Assembly: GCA_019038695.1 (NCBI GenBank)
Contig: JAHOYZ010000003.1
Location: 40,143 to 104,142 of the forward strand
Direction: 5' to 3'
Length of the DNA: 64,000 bases
From: Candidatus Zixiibacteriota bacterium
GTDB lineage: Bacteria; Zixibacteria; MSB-5A5; GN15; FEB-12
Shown here: positions 46,711 through 55,570 of the stretch, piece by piece
Numbering within the stretch: position 1 is the stretch's first letter
Layout: the number at the start of each line of letters is the position of its first letter
Made by a program: the position numbers and the translations under genes
Notes under the pieces: generated by a model
Seen by the model: only the letters and a program-made list of their open reading frames with translations
Told to the model about the DNA's origin: nothing
Databases searched by the model: none

Positions 46711-47264
46711 GTTGCCGGAACATCCAAGAGCAATTGTACGAGCGACTGGGACAGAAGACATTGCCTCCGGACATCGAAGCACACATTTCTCAGTGTGAGG
46801 GTTGCCGAGATCTTTGGAACGAACTGGAACAACTGCAGCTGCAACTGGGGACCGATGAAGTCTTTTATCTCGAGACCCATGAGATTGACGAACTGACCGA
46901 GGGCGTCATGCGGGAGATCGATGCTTCGACTCCGGCGGTCATCACACCGTTCTATCGCATAGCCCGAATGGTGCTGCCGGTGGCGGCTTCGCTATTGCTG
47001 TTGCTTGGTGTTTCGCAACTTCCCGACCGGCCCATTTCTGACGACTGGTCGAGCGATATTACGATCTCTGACATCTTTAACGATGATTACTACCCGAGTG
47101 GTTATGACGACACCAGTGGGATGGACGCCGCGACTCTTGAGCTGCTTCTGAGCGACTATGCCTCCAGCGATGTCGTAACCCCCGACGAAGCTTTGCTGGA
47201 CGATCTTTCTGATGAAGAATTTGAGTACCTTAAAGATAATCTGGACATGGGAGAACTATTGTGA
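46707..47264 (+). CDS. Zinc-type anti-sigma factor
   Basis: A 185-residue membrane protein starting at 46707, where ATG overlaps the sigma stop codon and AAGGATGG gives a ribosome site. The N-terminus carries the ZAS zinc motif H26-x3-C30-x2-C33, which holds the sigma factor. One membrane helix lies near residues 90-107 (MVLPVAASLLLLLGVSQL). The periplasmic part is short and very acidic with many Asp and Ser residues and may be the sensing or metal-binding end. Its last bases overlap the GTG start of the next gene. Confidence 0.88.
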   Translation: MSCRNIQEQLYERLGQKTLPPDIEAHISQCEGCRDLWNELEQLQLQLGTDEVFYLETHEIDELTEGVMREIDASTPAVITPFYRIARMVLPVAASLLLLLGVSQLPDRPISDDWSSDITISDIFNDDYYPSGYDDTSGMDAATLELLLSDYASSDVVTPDEALLDDLSDEEFEYLKDNLDMGELL

Positions 47265-47872
47265 TACGCAATGGCAGACTCATTTCAATCATAATTCTGG
47301 CAGCGGTGGTAATGCTCGCGTGGCCGGGAGCAAATGCAGTGGCGGATGAAACTGTTTCTTCCCCTGAGCGGAATTCCGAAAAACAGATTGACGCCTGGCC
47401 CGACCATGATTGCTATCTGGCCCAGGTCGATGAATCAACATCTCCAGTTCAGAATCACAAACCGCGCCAACGCCGCAAACATATCGAACAGTTACGTCTG
47501 CTGAAACTGTTGGAGTTGCTCGACCTCTCCCCCGATCAGGAGACACAATTCATTGTAGCTTTCAGACAATTTCGCAAGGGACTGCGCGGTATCCATCGCG
47601 CTCGTGTTGAGATCATTGACCAACTGGCGACCGGACTTAAAGATAATTCTTTGGCCCCGAAGAATATCTATGAGTTCATCGCTAACCTTGAAAAACTCGC
47701 TGTCGAACGACGAATACAGGATAAGACGTTTATAGAGAAGGCTCGAGAACTTCTGGATGCCCGGCAACTCGGCAAGCTGGTCATCTTCCAGGAACGATTT
47801 GAGCAAGCTCTGATTGAGGATGTGAAGGCATTTCATGATCGCCCCAGCCGCGGTGGACATGGTGGCTGGTAG
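47261..47872 (+). CDS. Periplasmic Spy/CpxP-like protein
   Basis: A 203-residue exported protein starting at GTG, overlapping the anti-sigma stop by 4 bp. The signal peptide ends near residue 28 (WPGANAVA). The mature part is helical: LLKLLELLDLSPDQETQFIVAF resembles the LTxxQ-type segment of CpxP, Spy and CnrX-like sensors, with long charged helices after it. Such proteins act as periplasmic chaperones or as sensors that restrain a sigma/anti-sigma pair. The position directly after the anti-sigma gene favours the sensor role; this is inference. Confidence 0.72.
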   Translation: MIRNGRLISIIILAAVVMLAWPGANAVADETVSSPERNSEKQIDAWPDHDCYLAQVDESTSPVQNHKPRQRRKHIEQLRLLKLLELLDLSPDQETQFIVAFRQFRKGLRGIHRARVEIIDQLATGLKDNSLAPKNIYEFIANLEKLAVERRIQDKTFIEKARELLDARQLGKLVIFQERFEQALIEDVKAFHDRPSRGGHGGW

Positions 47873-47931
47873 AAAATGAAAAATGCGATGAATAACAAAT
47901 GAAACAGAATAACTTAATTAAGGAGGTTGTT

Positions 47932-48474
47932 ATGAAGAAGACATTAGTTGTGACAATGGCGTTGGCACTCCTGGCCACAGCCGCATTAGCTCAGTCCGGC
48001 TTTCACGGGAAAGGTCATGGTGGTGGTCAGATGCAAATGGGTCAACATCCCCAATGTGCAGGACCGCATCATGGAAAGGGACCGAATCAGGGCATGAGCA
48101 AACTGTTGATGTTCGCCGATGAAATCGGGCTGACTGATGACCAGCAAGAGAAGATCAAAACGCTCTCACTGGAACACAAGATGGCAATGGTGGACCTGCA
48201 CGCCACCGCGAAGAAAACCAATCTTCAGGTGAAGGCTCTAATGACCGACGATGCCCCTGAGTCGGAAGTTCTCAGGGCTATGGAAAAGGCATCGCAGGCA
48301 AAGTTTGAGATCTCCAAGGCTAAGTACCTTCAGCGCCAACAATGCCTGGGATTTCTCACCGACGAGCAGCAGGACAAGCTGAAAGAACTACGTCAGGACC
48401 GCCGTGGACAACGTTTCGAAGGTAAAGGTGACGGTCGCCGGAAATCATTCCGTGATGGCCGGCACGGTCGGTAG
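47932..48474 (+). CDS. Periplasmic Spy/CpxP-like protein, His- and Gly-rich
   Basis: A 180-residue exported protein. The start at 47932 has a perfect AAGGAGG (47920-47926). The signal peptide ends ALAQSG. After cleavage comes a His/Gly/Met-rich segment (GKGHGGGQMQMGQHPQC, then HHGKGP) that could bind copper, zinc or nickel. The helical body has IGLTDDQQEKIKTLSLEH and FLTDEQQDKLKELR, both clear LTxxQ motifs. The tail is basic. The layout resembles ZraP and Spy. A terminator follows, closing the sigma operon. Confidence 0.82.
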   Translation: MKKTLVVTMALALLATAALAQSGFHGKGHGGGQMQMGQHPQCAGPHHGKGPNQGMSKLLMFADEIGLTDDQQEKIKTLSLEHKMAMVDLHATAKKTNLQVKALMTDDAPESEVLRAMEKASQAKFEISKAKYLQRQQCLGFLTDEQQDKLKELRQDRRGQRFEGKGDGRRKSFRDGRHGR

Positions 48475-48507
48475 ATCTGTTAGCTGATCATTACGATTCT
48501 GTCATAA

Positions 48508-48537
48508 CCGCCGGGTGGAAACATCCGGCGGTTTTTT
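48508..48537 (+). terminator. Rho-independent terminator of the sigma operon
   Basis: CCGCCGGGTG (48508-48517) pairs with CATCCGGCGG (48522-48531), loop GAAA, followed by six T residues. Confidence 0.9.
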
Positions 48538-48614
48538 GTCTATCCTCTGCCATAACGGCACAAATGCGCCATATCTGCTTGACTTGTCGTGACCAGGCAA
48601 CTACGTTTCCTTTC

Positions 48615-50831
48615 ATGAATTTCACACCAGATCAAATCGTGGCCTTCATCCGCCAGAAATCCGACCAACCGATGAAACCTAAAGAACTGGCCCGGGCGCT
48701 GGATATCCCTCGTCCTCGCTACCCGGAGTTTCGCCAGGTGATAAAGAGTCTGCTCGCCTCCGGCGAACTGGTCAAACTCAAACGCGGCCGTATTGGATTG
48801 GCGCAGCAGATGGATATCGTGGTCGGAGAAATCAGCATTACCCGTGGAGGGCTTGGCTTTGTGCCTCAGGAGGGAGAGGAGAAAGACATCCTGATTCCCG
48901 CCCATGCTCTGTCCACGGCGCTTATTGGCGACCGCGTGATGGTCCGTCTGACGGGGACACAAGTTTCTCGGTCGCTCGGTGATCGTCGTACTGGTACAGT
49001 TGTCAAGATCGTCGAACGGGCGCAACGCAATATCGTGGGTGTGTTCCGGCTGGGACAACATTTTGCTTATGTCTCGCCCGACAACGTCCGCATACATCGC
49101 GATATTTACATCCCGGCCGAGCAAACTACCGGCATCCTCGAAGGTCAGAAGGTTGTCTGTGTTATCACCGAATGGAACGATCCCGCGCTTAATCCCATCG
49201 GGGAAATCACAGAAGTACTTGGGTTCGTCGGCGATCCGGGCGTGGACATGCTGACCGTAATCAAGAGCTTCAATCTGCCGGAAGAATTCCCCGACGAGAT
49301 CATCAACGCCGCAGAAAGAGTCACAGCAAGAGACATAACTGACGAGATGACCCATCGCCTCGATCTTACCGCTGACTGTGTTTATACTATTGACCCGGCC
49401 GATGCCAAGGATCATGATGACGCCGTATCAGTGGAAGAAACTCCGAATGGTTATCGTCTCGGCGTTCATATCGCCGACGTTTCTTTTTGGGTTGAACCGG
49501 GAACAGCCCTGGACAAGGAGGCATTTCATCGGGGTAACTCGGTCTATTTGCCGGGTATGGTGATTCCGATGCTGCCGGAAGTTCTGTCTAACGATGTCTG
49601 CTCTCTTCGCCCCAACCGGAAACGACTCGCCCACTCGGTTCTGATCGATTTCGACAAAAAGGGCAAGATGGTCTCGTGGAAAGTAGCCGACACGCTGATC
49701 AAGTCATGCGCCAAATTGTCATACGAGGACGTTCAGGACTTCTTTGATAATGGCCTTCCGCAAGGAACAGCAGCATCTCGGCTTAGTCATATAGCTGACA
49801 GTCTGACCCTGGCTAAGAAACTGGCCGCGATCCTTAGTCGGAAACGATTCGGCGAAGGCTCACTTGATTTCGATTTACCCGAGGCTAAGATCATTCTCGA
49901 TGACGACGGCGATGTAATCGAGCTTGGCAATCGTGTTCGTCTGGAATCGCATCGTCTGGTCGAGGAGTTTATGCTAGCGGCCAACCAGGCAGTGGCGCTT
50001 GAATTGTTTCGCAACGGGTTGCAGTTGTTGTACCGTGTTCACGGACGACCGGACCTTGAGAAGCTCGAAGCTTTCTCATCGATGATGACTAAACTGGGAT
50101 ACTCGTTTCCGGTTTCAGACACGATTCGTCCTATCCAACTAGCCCGGTTTCTTGAGAAGGTCAAGGGAGTTCCAGAAGAAGAATTTATCAATGAACTGCT
50201 ACTACGTTCGATGCAGAAGGCAGTTTACCAGCGTGAGAATATCGGCCACTTCGGATTGGCTTTCACTCACTATGCTCATTTTACATCGCCCATTCGACGA
50301 TATCCTGATTTGCTGATCCATCGTCTTCTCCGGGCGCGGAAGAATGGCCGTTACGAATCATCTTTTGCAAAACGGATTTCCAGCGTGATTGACCATGTCG
50401 GCACTCACTGCTCCGAGACTGAGCGCACAGCCGAGAAAGCCGAGCGAAGGGCAGTGAAGGTCAAACAGGTTCAGTATATGGCACGCCATGTCGGCGACGA
50501 GTTTGACGGTATTGTGGCTGGTGTAATGAGCTTTGGATTTTTTGTGCGGCTTGACGGTGTCGGTGCAGAGGGATTAGTGCGGATTTCAAACGTGGATGAC
50601 GACTACTACCGCCATGACGAACAGCAATCACGGCTGGTGGGACGAAACTCCGGACGGACTTTCCGTCTCGGCGACCGACTACGGGTTGGTATTACCAAGG
50701 TAGACACTGATAATCATGAGATAGATTTGTTCGTAGTTGATGACAAACCTCCCAGGAAACGAGCCTCTTCTAAGGGACACGGTCGAACGGGCAGGAAAGC
50801 TCCACAGACACGCTATCGAAGACGAAAGTAA
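48615..50831 (+). CDS. rnr: Ribonuclease R
   Basis: A 738-residue processive 3'-5' exoribonuclease able to degrade structured RNA. Order of domains: N-terminal winged helix (about residues 5-65), cold-shock-like OB folds, the RNB catalytic domain with the aspartate cluster DPADAKDHDDA near 260-271, a C-terminal S1 domain (about 620-700) and a basic tail. GHFGLAFTHYAHFTSPIRRYPDL is the conserved RNB segment near 545. The start at 48615 is favoured over 48564 because the upstream 17 residues do not fit the family. The sigma-54 regulator begins 20 bp later. Confidence 0.94.
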   Translation: MNFTPDQIVAFIRQKSDQPMKPKELARALDIPRPRYPEFRQVIKSLLASGELVKLKRGRIGLAQQMDIVVGEISITRGGLGFVPQEGEEKDILIPAHALSTALIGDRVMVRLTGTQVSRSLGDRRTGTVVKIVERAQRNIVGVFRLGQHFAYVSPDNVRIHRDIYIPAEQTTGILEGQKVVCVITEWNDPALNPIGEITEVLGFVGDPGVDMLTVIKSFNLPEEFPDEIINAAERVTARDITDEMTHRLDLTADCVYTIDPADAKDHDDAVSVEETPNGYRLGVHIADVSFWVEPGTALDKEAFHRGNSVYLPGMVIPMLPEVLSNDVCSLRPNRKRLAHSVLIDFDKKGKMVSWKVADTLIKSCAKLSYEDVQDFFDNGLPQGTAASRLSHIADSLTLAKKLAAILSRKRFGEGSLDFDLPEAKIILDDDGDVIELGNRVRLESHRLVEEFMLAANQAVALELFRNGLQLLYRVHGRPDLEKLEAFSSMMTKLGYSFPVSDTIRPIQLARFLEKVKGVPEEEFINELLLRSMQKAVYQRENIGHFGLAFTHYAHFTSPIRRYPDLLIHRLLRARKNGRYESSFAKRISSVIDHVGTHCSETERTAEKAERRAVKVKQVQYMARHVGDEFDGIVAGVMSFGFFVRLDGVGAEGLVRISNVDDDYYRHDEQQSRLVGRNSGRTFRLGDRLRVGITKVDTDNHEIDLFVVDDKPPRKRASSKGHGRTGRKAPQTRYRRRK

Positions 50832-50850
50832 ACACTCTGGATAATAATAA

Positions 50851-52281
50851 ATGCCGAATATCATGAATCGTACTTTAATTCTGATCGATCCGAAACGAGA
50901 AGAAGTCGAACCGATCGACTGGACCAGTATTGGTTTCGTGGTGGAAGAACTGTCTGAGTTGTACCAGATCGCCAGAGAGAGTCAGGTTGATGTTATTTTG
51001 ATCGATGATACGAGGATCGAACTGAAACCGTCTGTGGCGACCAAGCTCCGCCGCTACAATGGTCAGATGGAGATGTGGTTGTTGACGGGCGATGATTATT
51101 ACGAGAATTACGAAACCGACTATATCGACGGCCTTCTCCCCCGCAGTCTGGGACAGACAAAGATCGCGCAGAAGCTCAAACAGATACTGCACTCAAAAGA
51201 CCTTCTGGAACAATACGAAATGGTCGGCCGTTCAGCACGTATGAAAGCCATCGCGGAGACAATCGAGCGCGTCGCCATTACTGATATACCGATCCTGGTG
51301 GAAGGACCATCAGGGTCCGGAAAAGAGCTGGTAGCTAAAGCACTACATCGCTATTCCGAACGACAGGGAAAGCCGTTTGTGGCCATCAATTGTGGCGCCC
51401 TCGCCGAGGGTCTATTGGAATCGGAGCTGTTCGGTCACGAGCGGGGAGCTTTCACCGGTTCGGTGTCGAAACGGGAAGGGCTTTTTCACAAGGCCAGCGG
51501 GGGAACGATGTTCCTCGACGAAATCGGCGAGACCAAACCTGACATGCAAGTGAAGCTCCTGCGTGTCCTTGAGGATGGCACCTATTATCCGGTTGGATCA
51601 TCGACCGCTCGTCGGGCTGATGTGCGGGTCGTGGCCGCTACCAACAGGGATCTGGCAGCAGCCATAGCCGAACGGTCGTTCCGCGAGGACTTGTATTTCC
51701 GCATCGGCGTGGTCAAGATCGTGCTCCCGCCGTTGCTTGAACGCAAAGGTGATATCCAGCCGTTGTTGGCTCACTTCTGGGTGGGGTATCCCGAGATGCA
51801 ATACTCCGACGCCGCACTGGACCTGCTGATCAAGTACGACTGGCCGGGTAATATTCGCCAACTGAAAAATTTCACTGACCGTATGATCGCTCTTAAACCG
51901 ACAGGCCTGATTGAGACCGATGATGTTGAGAGTTTCCTTGAGGAACAACATGCGCAGAGAGACAATCTTCCGGTATCAACCGGTCGAACGGTTGAGGAGG
52001 CGGGTCAGGAATTGATCTACCGGGCCATCATGCAACTCGGAAATGAAGTTCGCCTTCTACGCGATCTGATCACCGCGCATATGCCGGGTAACCAGGAATT
52101 GCGAGCGTCGGGCGCGGTGCCGAGCAGTCCCGAGCGCGGAAACACAATGGAGCAGATGGAGGAAATGCTCATCAGGCAGGTTCTTGATGAAACCCACGGG
52201 AATCGTAAAGAGACGGCGCGTCGTCTCGGTATCGGAGAGCGCACCCTGTACCGTAAGCTGAAAAAATACGACCTTCGCTGA
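50851..52281 (+). CDS. Sigma-54-dependent activator with divergent receiver and GAFTGS loop
   Basis: A 476-residue transcription activator. The first 115 residues are receiver-like: hydrophobic strand LILID at the start, then VDVILIDD with D52/D53 near the phospho-acceptor position, but the acidic pair and the conserved lysine region are poorly kept. The AAA+ domain has Walker A EGPSGSGKE (151-159), Walker B GTMFLDEIGE, and GAFTGS at 199-204, where nearly all family members have GAFTGA. The C-terminal Fis-type helix-turn-helix is NRKETARRLGIGERTLYRKL. The stop codon overlaps the start of the next gene, so it may control this operon. No kinase is adjacent. Confidence 0.85.
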   Translation: MPNIMNRTLILIDPKREEVEPIDWTSIGFVVEELSELYQIARESQVDVILIDDTRIELKPSVATKLRRYNGQMEMWLLTGDDYYENYETDYIDGLLPRSLGQTKIAQKLKQILHSKDLLEQYEMVGRSARMKAIAETIERVAITDIPILVEGPSGSGKELVAKALHRYSERQGKPFVAINCGALAEGLLESELFGHERGAFTGSVSKREGLFHKASGGTMFLDEIGETKPDMQVKLLRVLEDGTYYPVGSSTARRADVRVVAATNRDLAAAIAERSFREDLYFRIGVVKIVLPPLLERKGDIQPLLAHFWVGYPEMQYSDAALDLLIKYDWPGNIRQLKNFTDRMIALKPTGLIETDDVESFLEEQHAQRDNLPVSTGRTVEEAGQELIYRAIMQLGNEVRLLRDLITAHMPGNQELRASGAVPSSPERGNTMEQMEEMLIRQVLDETHGNRKETARRLGIGERTLYRKLKKYDLR

Positions 52282-53930
52282 TGATACGTATTGCGGGGCT
52301 GATCATTCTTGTTCTTCTGCATTGGGCTACAATCTCGGTTGCACAACAATTATCAACCGCCGTTTATGCCTCTGAAGACGAATTGTTCGAAGCTCTGGAA
52401 CTCGGCGAGATCAGTTTTACCGAGTTTCTTATCCTCAAGGAGATTATCGTTCACGGCATTGACTCGACCGACGCCCACCTCCTCGATCGTGTCCCCAACC
52501 TCTCATTCTTCCTAAGTGATACTCTTGAGCGCCGCACTCATCTTCAGCAGGAACAAGAGCAGGCCTTCGTGGAGAAAGTCCGGCTTCGACATGCATGGCG
52601 AGTCAAATTGAAATACGCTTATCATCAGAAACTTCAGACCGATGGACCGGCACGATACCGCTCGTTGGCCACAATACAGATCACTGATAATCTGATGGCC
52701 ACCATGGATATAAGGAAGGAATACAGTGGCCGGGAAAGAGTGACAGCACGATCTGTTTACTATCGTGCGCCAGAAAAGGCACTGGCCGAACTCAAGTTAG
52801 GGAGTTATACCAAACGGCTCGGGCTGGGAAATATCGCAGGTTATCGGGGACGATTGCTTGACCGGTCGGATCGTATCGACGGTGAATCGCTGGTAATTCC
52901 CGACTACGGTGGAGCTAACGGAGTGTACATCCACCTGAGACCGGGCCGATCATGGGCGGTGCAGTCGATGGGTTCGATTGTTCGCGATGACCAGCACCGT
53001 CTATCAACTATGGCTGCCATGGTTTCCCGACAAATCAGGGGTCTTGAATTGGCAGGCATTGTCGGGTCGAACCGGATGACCAATCGTGTCTCCGAGAAGA
53101 CAGTACACGATCTCAAACTCGGTTTTTTCTCGCGCCTGGGGTATGCCGAGGGTCACGCGGTAATGGAGATCACGCATCAATCCGGTGAACGTGATGGATT
53201 CTGTGGCGCATCGCTGGAAGGGCGACATCGATTCCGGCAAGCCGACATCCGCTACGCGGCCTGGGCGTACGACGACGAATATCTTGATCTCACCTCAGGC
53301 AGCAAAACCGGAAGCGTCAGTAGTCGCGACAGTCTGGATTCAATAGAGTTCGGTTTTTCCAGCCGGAGAAGAGGCGCCGTGGGGGGTATGTTCAAGACGA
53401 TTGTCCAGATTACTCCTCAACTCGAATTAGTTAATTCGTTTGTCGGATCAGCGCTGAGTAGAGACTCAATGACTGTCCAATTCCTCAGTGGTATAATCTC
53501 CCAATTAGAGTCCGGTTTGTCACTTCGCCTCGACTTTCTGAGCAAATTGTCCAGGAGAGTTTCGCCATCCAATTCAACCGAAACTGTCGACCGACGCACA
53601 CGGCTGGAGGGCAGGTTCCGCTCGGGAAAGCTGTCGCTTAAGAGTTACTTTTGTTATCATACGAAGACCGGCCGATCAGACTATCTTTCGGCCTTCCTGA
53701 GAATTGGTACCTCTGTTGAAGGACTCGGACATGTGGAGTTGTGGTCGAACCTGGGACGATGGAATACACGAGAGAAATGTATCGATTACTGGTACGGTTA
53801 TATCAGTAGTCAGCAGGAGATTCTCTCCGATGTTTCGGCGGCAATTAAACTCAGTCATAGCTATCGACGACAACCACTCAGTCGGCATGAAACAACTGTC
53901 GCAATGGAAGTAACGGCTATGGTATGGTGA
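52281..53930 (+). CDS. Exported beta-barrel-like protein of unknown function
   Basis: A 549-residue protein with a signal peptide (cleavage near residue 21, ISVAQQ). Residues 28-70 form a small helical domain (DELFEALELGEISFTEFLILKEI, then LLDRVPNL) that loosely recalls helix-hairpin-helix or competence-type domains. The rest, from about 100, is strand-rich with many Arg and Ser residues and reads like a large outer-membrane barrel. It begins on the last base of the activator gene and overlaps the lamin-tail gene by 7 bp. Family not recognised. Confidence 0.6.
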   Translation: MIRIAGLIILVLLHWATISVAQQLSTAVYASEDELFEALELGEISFTEFLILKEIIVHGIDSTDAHLLDRVPNLSFFLSDTLERRTHLQQEQEQAFVEKVRLRHAWRVKLKYAYHQKLQTDGPARYRSLATIQITDNLMATMDIRKEYSGRERVTARSVYYRAPEKALAELKLGSYTKRLGLGNIAGYRGRLLDRSDRIDGESLVIPDYGGANGVYIHLRPGRSWAVQSMGSIVRDDQHRLSTMAAMVSRQIRGLELAGIVGSNRMTNRVSEKTVHDLKLGFFSRLGYAEGHAVMEITHQSGERDGFCGASLEGRHRFRQADIRYAAWAYDDEYLDLTSGSKTGSVSSRDSLDSIEFGFSSRRRGAVGGMFKTIVQITPQLELVNSFVGSALSRDSMTVQFLSGIISQLESGLSLRLDFLSKLSRRVSPSNSTETVDRRTRLEGRFRSGKLSLKSYFCYHTKTGRSDYLSAFLRIGTSVEGLGHVELWSNLGRWNTREKCIDYWYGYISSQQEILSDVSAAIKLSHSYRRQPLSRHETTVAMEVTAMVW

Positions 53931-55570
53931 TTCGCATGAACAATATGTTTCTGTACATAGTAATTGGCATTTGCATGCTGGCTCCATACCTCCGCGCCGA
54001 AGTCGTTGTAAACGAAGTGTTGGCCAACGAACCGGGCGGATCGGTTACGTTGGAATGGATAGAGCTCTACAACGATGCCGATGAATCAGCTTTGCTTGAC
54101 GGCTATCGGTTGCAGGTAGGGATCAAGTCCATTTATCTGGATGAAGTTGGAACGATCGATGCCAAAGGATTTCTGGTTATCTGCCGGAGACTGTTTACCG
54201 AGGGCGGCTCTCCGGGATTCGAAAAGGAATGGGGAGACAACTCCGGTTTCTGGGGTGATACTGATTTTGAGATGATCTTGCCGGAGCCAGTTGAGGCTTC
54301 ATTCTCGCTTACAAATTCGGCGGGTAGTGTCGAACTATATGATGCGACAGATCAGCTTATCTCACAATTGGTCTGGAGTGAATCCGGCGCGGATGGATAT
54401 TCATGGGAGCGAATACATTCAACTTCAGATGATATCCATCAGTCCGCTGACATTCGAGGATCAACCCCCGGAGAGATCAACTCCGTGACCCCAGTCGCCA
54501 GAGATTTGGATATTGGCGTTGTGAAGGTTCAACCAAAGCCAAGCGGAGCGACTTTCATCCTTACAATCTTCAACGCCGGTACGAATACTGTTACCGAAGC
54601 TACTCTCCATCTGGTTGACATCGGCTTTGAATCAGAGGGCCTTGTACCCGACACCCTTGAGGTCATATTTGTTGAGGCAATACCTCCCGGCGAATTAGTA
54701 GCAATGGAACGCACGTTATCATTGAGCGGAACTTATACTGTTGTCGAAGCGACACTCTCCGACGATGATTGCCTGTCCAACAACCGGATTGAAATCATCC
54801 TGCCCGGGGTTGAGTTCCCGCCGCTAATCCTGACTGAGGTTCTAGCCAATCCAACTAACGGTTTCCAATGCGAGTGGATCGAGATTCTCAATCGTAGTGA
54901 AACGAATATCGACTTATTCGGCTGTCAATTTGGTGATTCGGTCGCACTGCGACAGATAACGACGGAACCATATGATGTCTTGCCCGGTGAGTATGTTGTT
55001 CTGGCGCATGACACGGCAGAGTTTCTAGACTACTATCCACTATTCGACGGCATCGTTATTGAACCACCGAGTTGGGCTACCTTCAACAACAGCACACCGG
55101 ATATCGTTCGCCTTATAGACCAGTTCGGCTTTGTGCTTGATCGGTTTTCGTATCATCGGACCTTTGACAACAATTACACCTGGTCCCGCGATGAACAAAC
55201 CATTCTGGACCCTGAATGGAGTTCCGCTGAGAACCGTGGTGGAACGCCCGGCGAAGTCAATGACATTTACTTTGGCCCTACCGGGAACAGAGTTGGCATT
55301 ATGATTGAGCCGAGAGTCTTTTCACCGGACGGGGACGGCATTGATGAGACAGTCATAATCGACGTTGAAGCTCCGTCGGATCAAGAATACGAAATGAAGA
55401 TATTTGATGTACAGGGTCGGGTCGTGTTCGATTTCGAGCGGGTCCGCGACGAGAATGAATGGGACGGCCGCAACAACAGTGGTGAACGCTTGCCAATTGG
55501 GATTTACATCGTGTATCTCGAAGTAATCGGCGGCGAGTCCGTCAAGGAAACGGTGGTCATTGCTCGATGA
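53924..55570 (+). CDS. Secreted protein with two lamin-tail domains and a gliding-type C-terminal tail
   Basis: A 548-residue exported protein. A signal peptide of about 25 residues ends APYLRA. Two lamin-tail (LTD) beta-sandwiches are visible, about 26-190 (VVVNEVLANEPGG, LEWIELYND) and about 290-440 (ILTEVLANPTNGFQCEWIEILN), separated by a CARDB-like strand region. The last 85 residues match the C-terminal domain of gliding-motility-type proteins: FSPDGDGIDE, then WDGRNNSGERLPIGIYIVYLE. The start could also be ATG 53936, which has GGTGA upstream. The gene overlaps both neighbours and is followed by a PorV-like gene, which suggests surface export. Confidence 0.8.
   Translation: MVIRMNNMFLYIVIGICMLAPYLRAEVVVNEVLANEPGGSVTLEWIELYNDADESALLDGYRLQVGIKSIYLDEVGTIDAKGFLVICRRLFTEGGSPGFEKEWGDNSGFWGDTDFEMILPEPVEASFSLTNSAGSVELYDATDQLISQLVWSESGADGYSWERIHSTSDDIHQSADIRGSTPGEINSVTPVARDLDIGVVKVQPKPSGATFILTIFNAGTNTVTEATLHLVDIGFESEGLVPDTLEVIFVEAIPPGELVAMERTLSLSGTYTVVEATLSDDDCLSNNRIEIILPGVEFPPLILTEVLANPTNGFQCEWIEILNRSETNIDLFGCQFGDSVALRQITTEPYDVLPGEYVVLAHDTAEFLDYYPLFDGIVIEPPSWATFNNSTPDIVRLIDQFGFVLDRFSYHRTFDNNYTWSRDEQTILDPEWSSAENRGGTPGEVNDIYFGPTGNRVGIMIEPRVFSPDGDGIDETVIIDVEAPSDQEYEMKIFDVQGRVVFDFERVRDENEWDGRNNSGERLPIGIYIVYLEVIGGESVKETVVIAR

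Noticed and set aside
48540..49415. 291-residue minus-strand open frame
   Set aside because: Antisense to the N-terminal half of RNase R; no recognisable domain.
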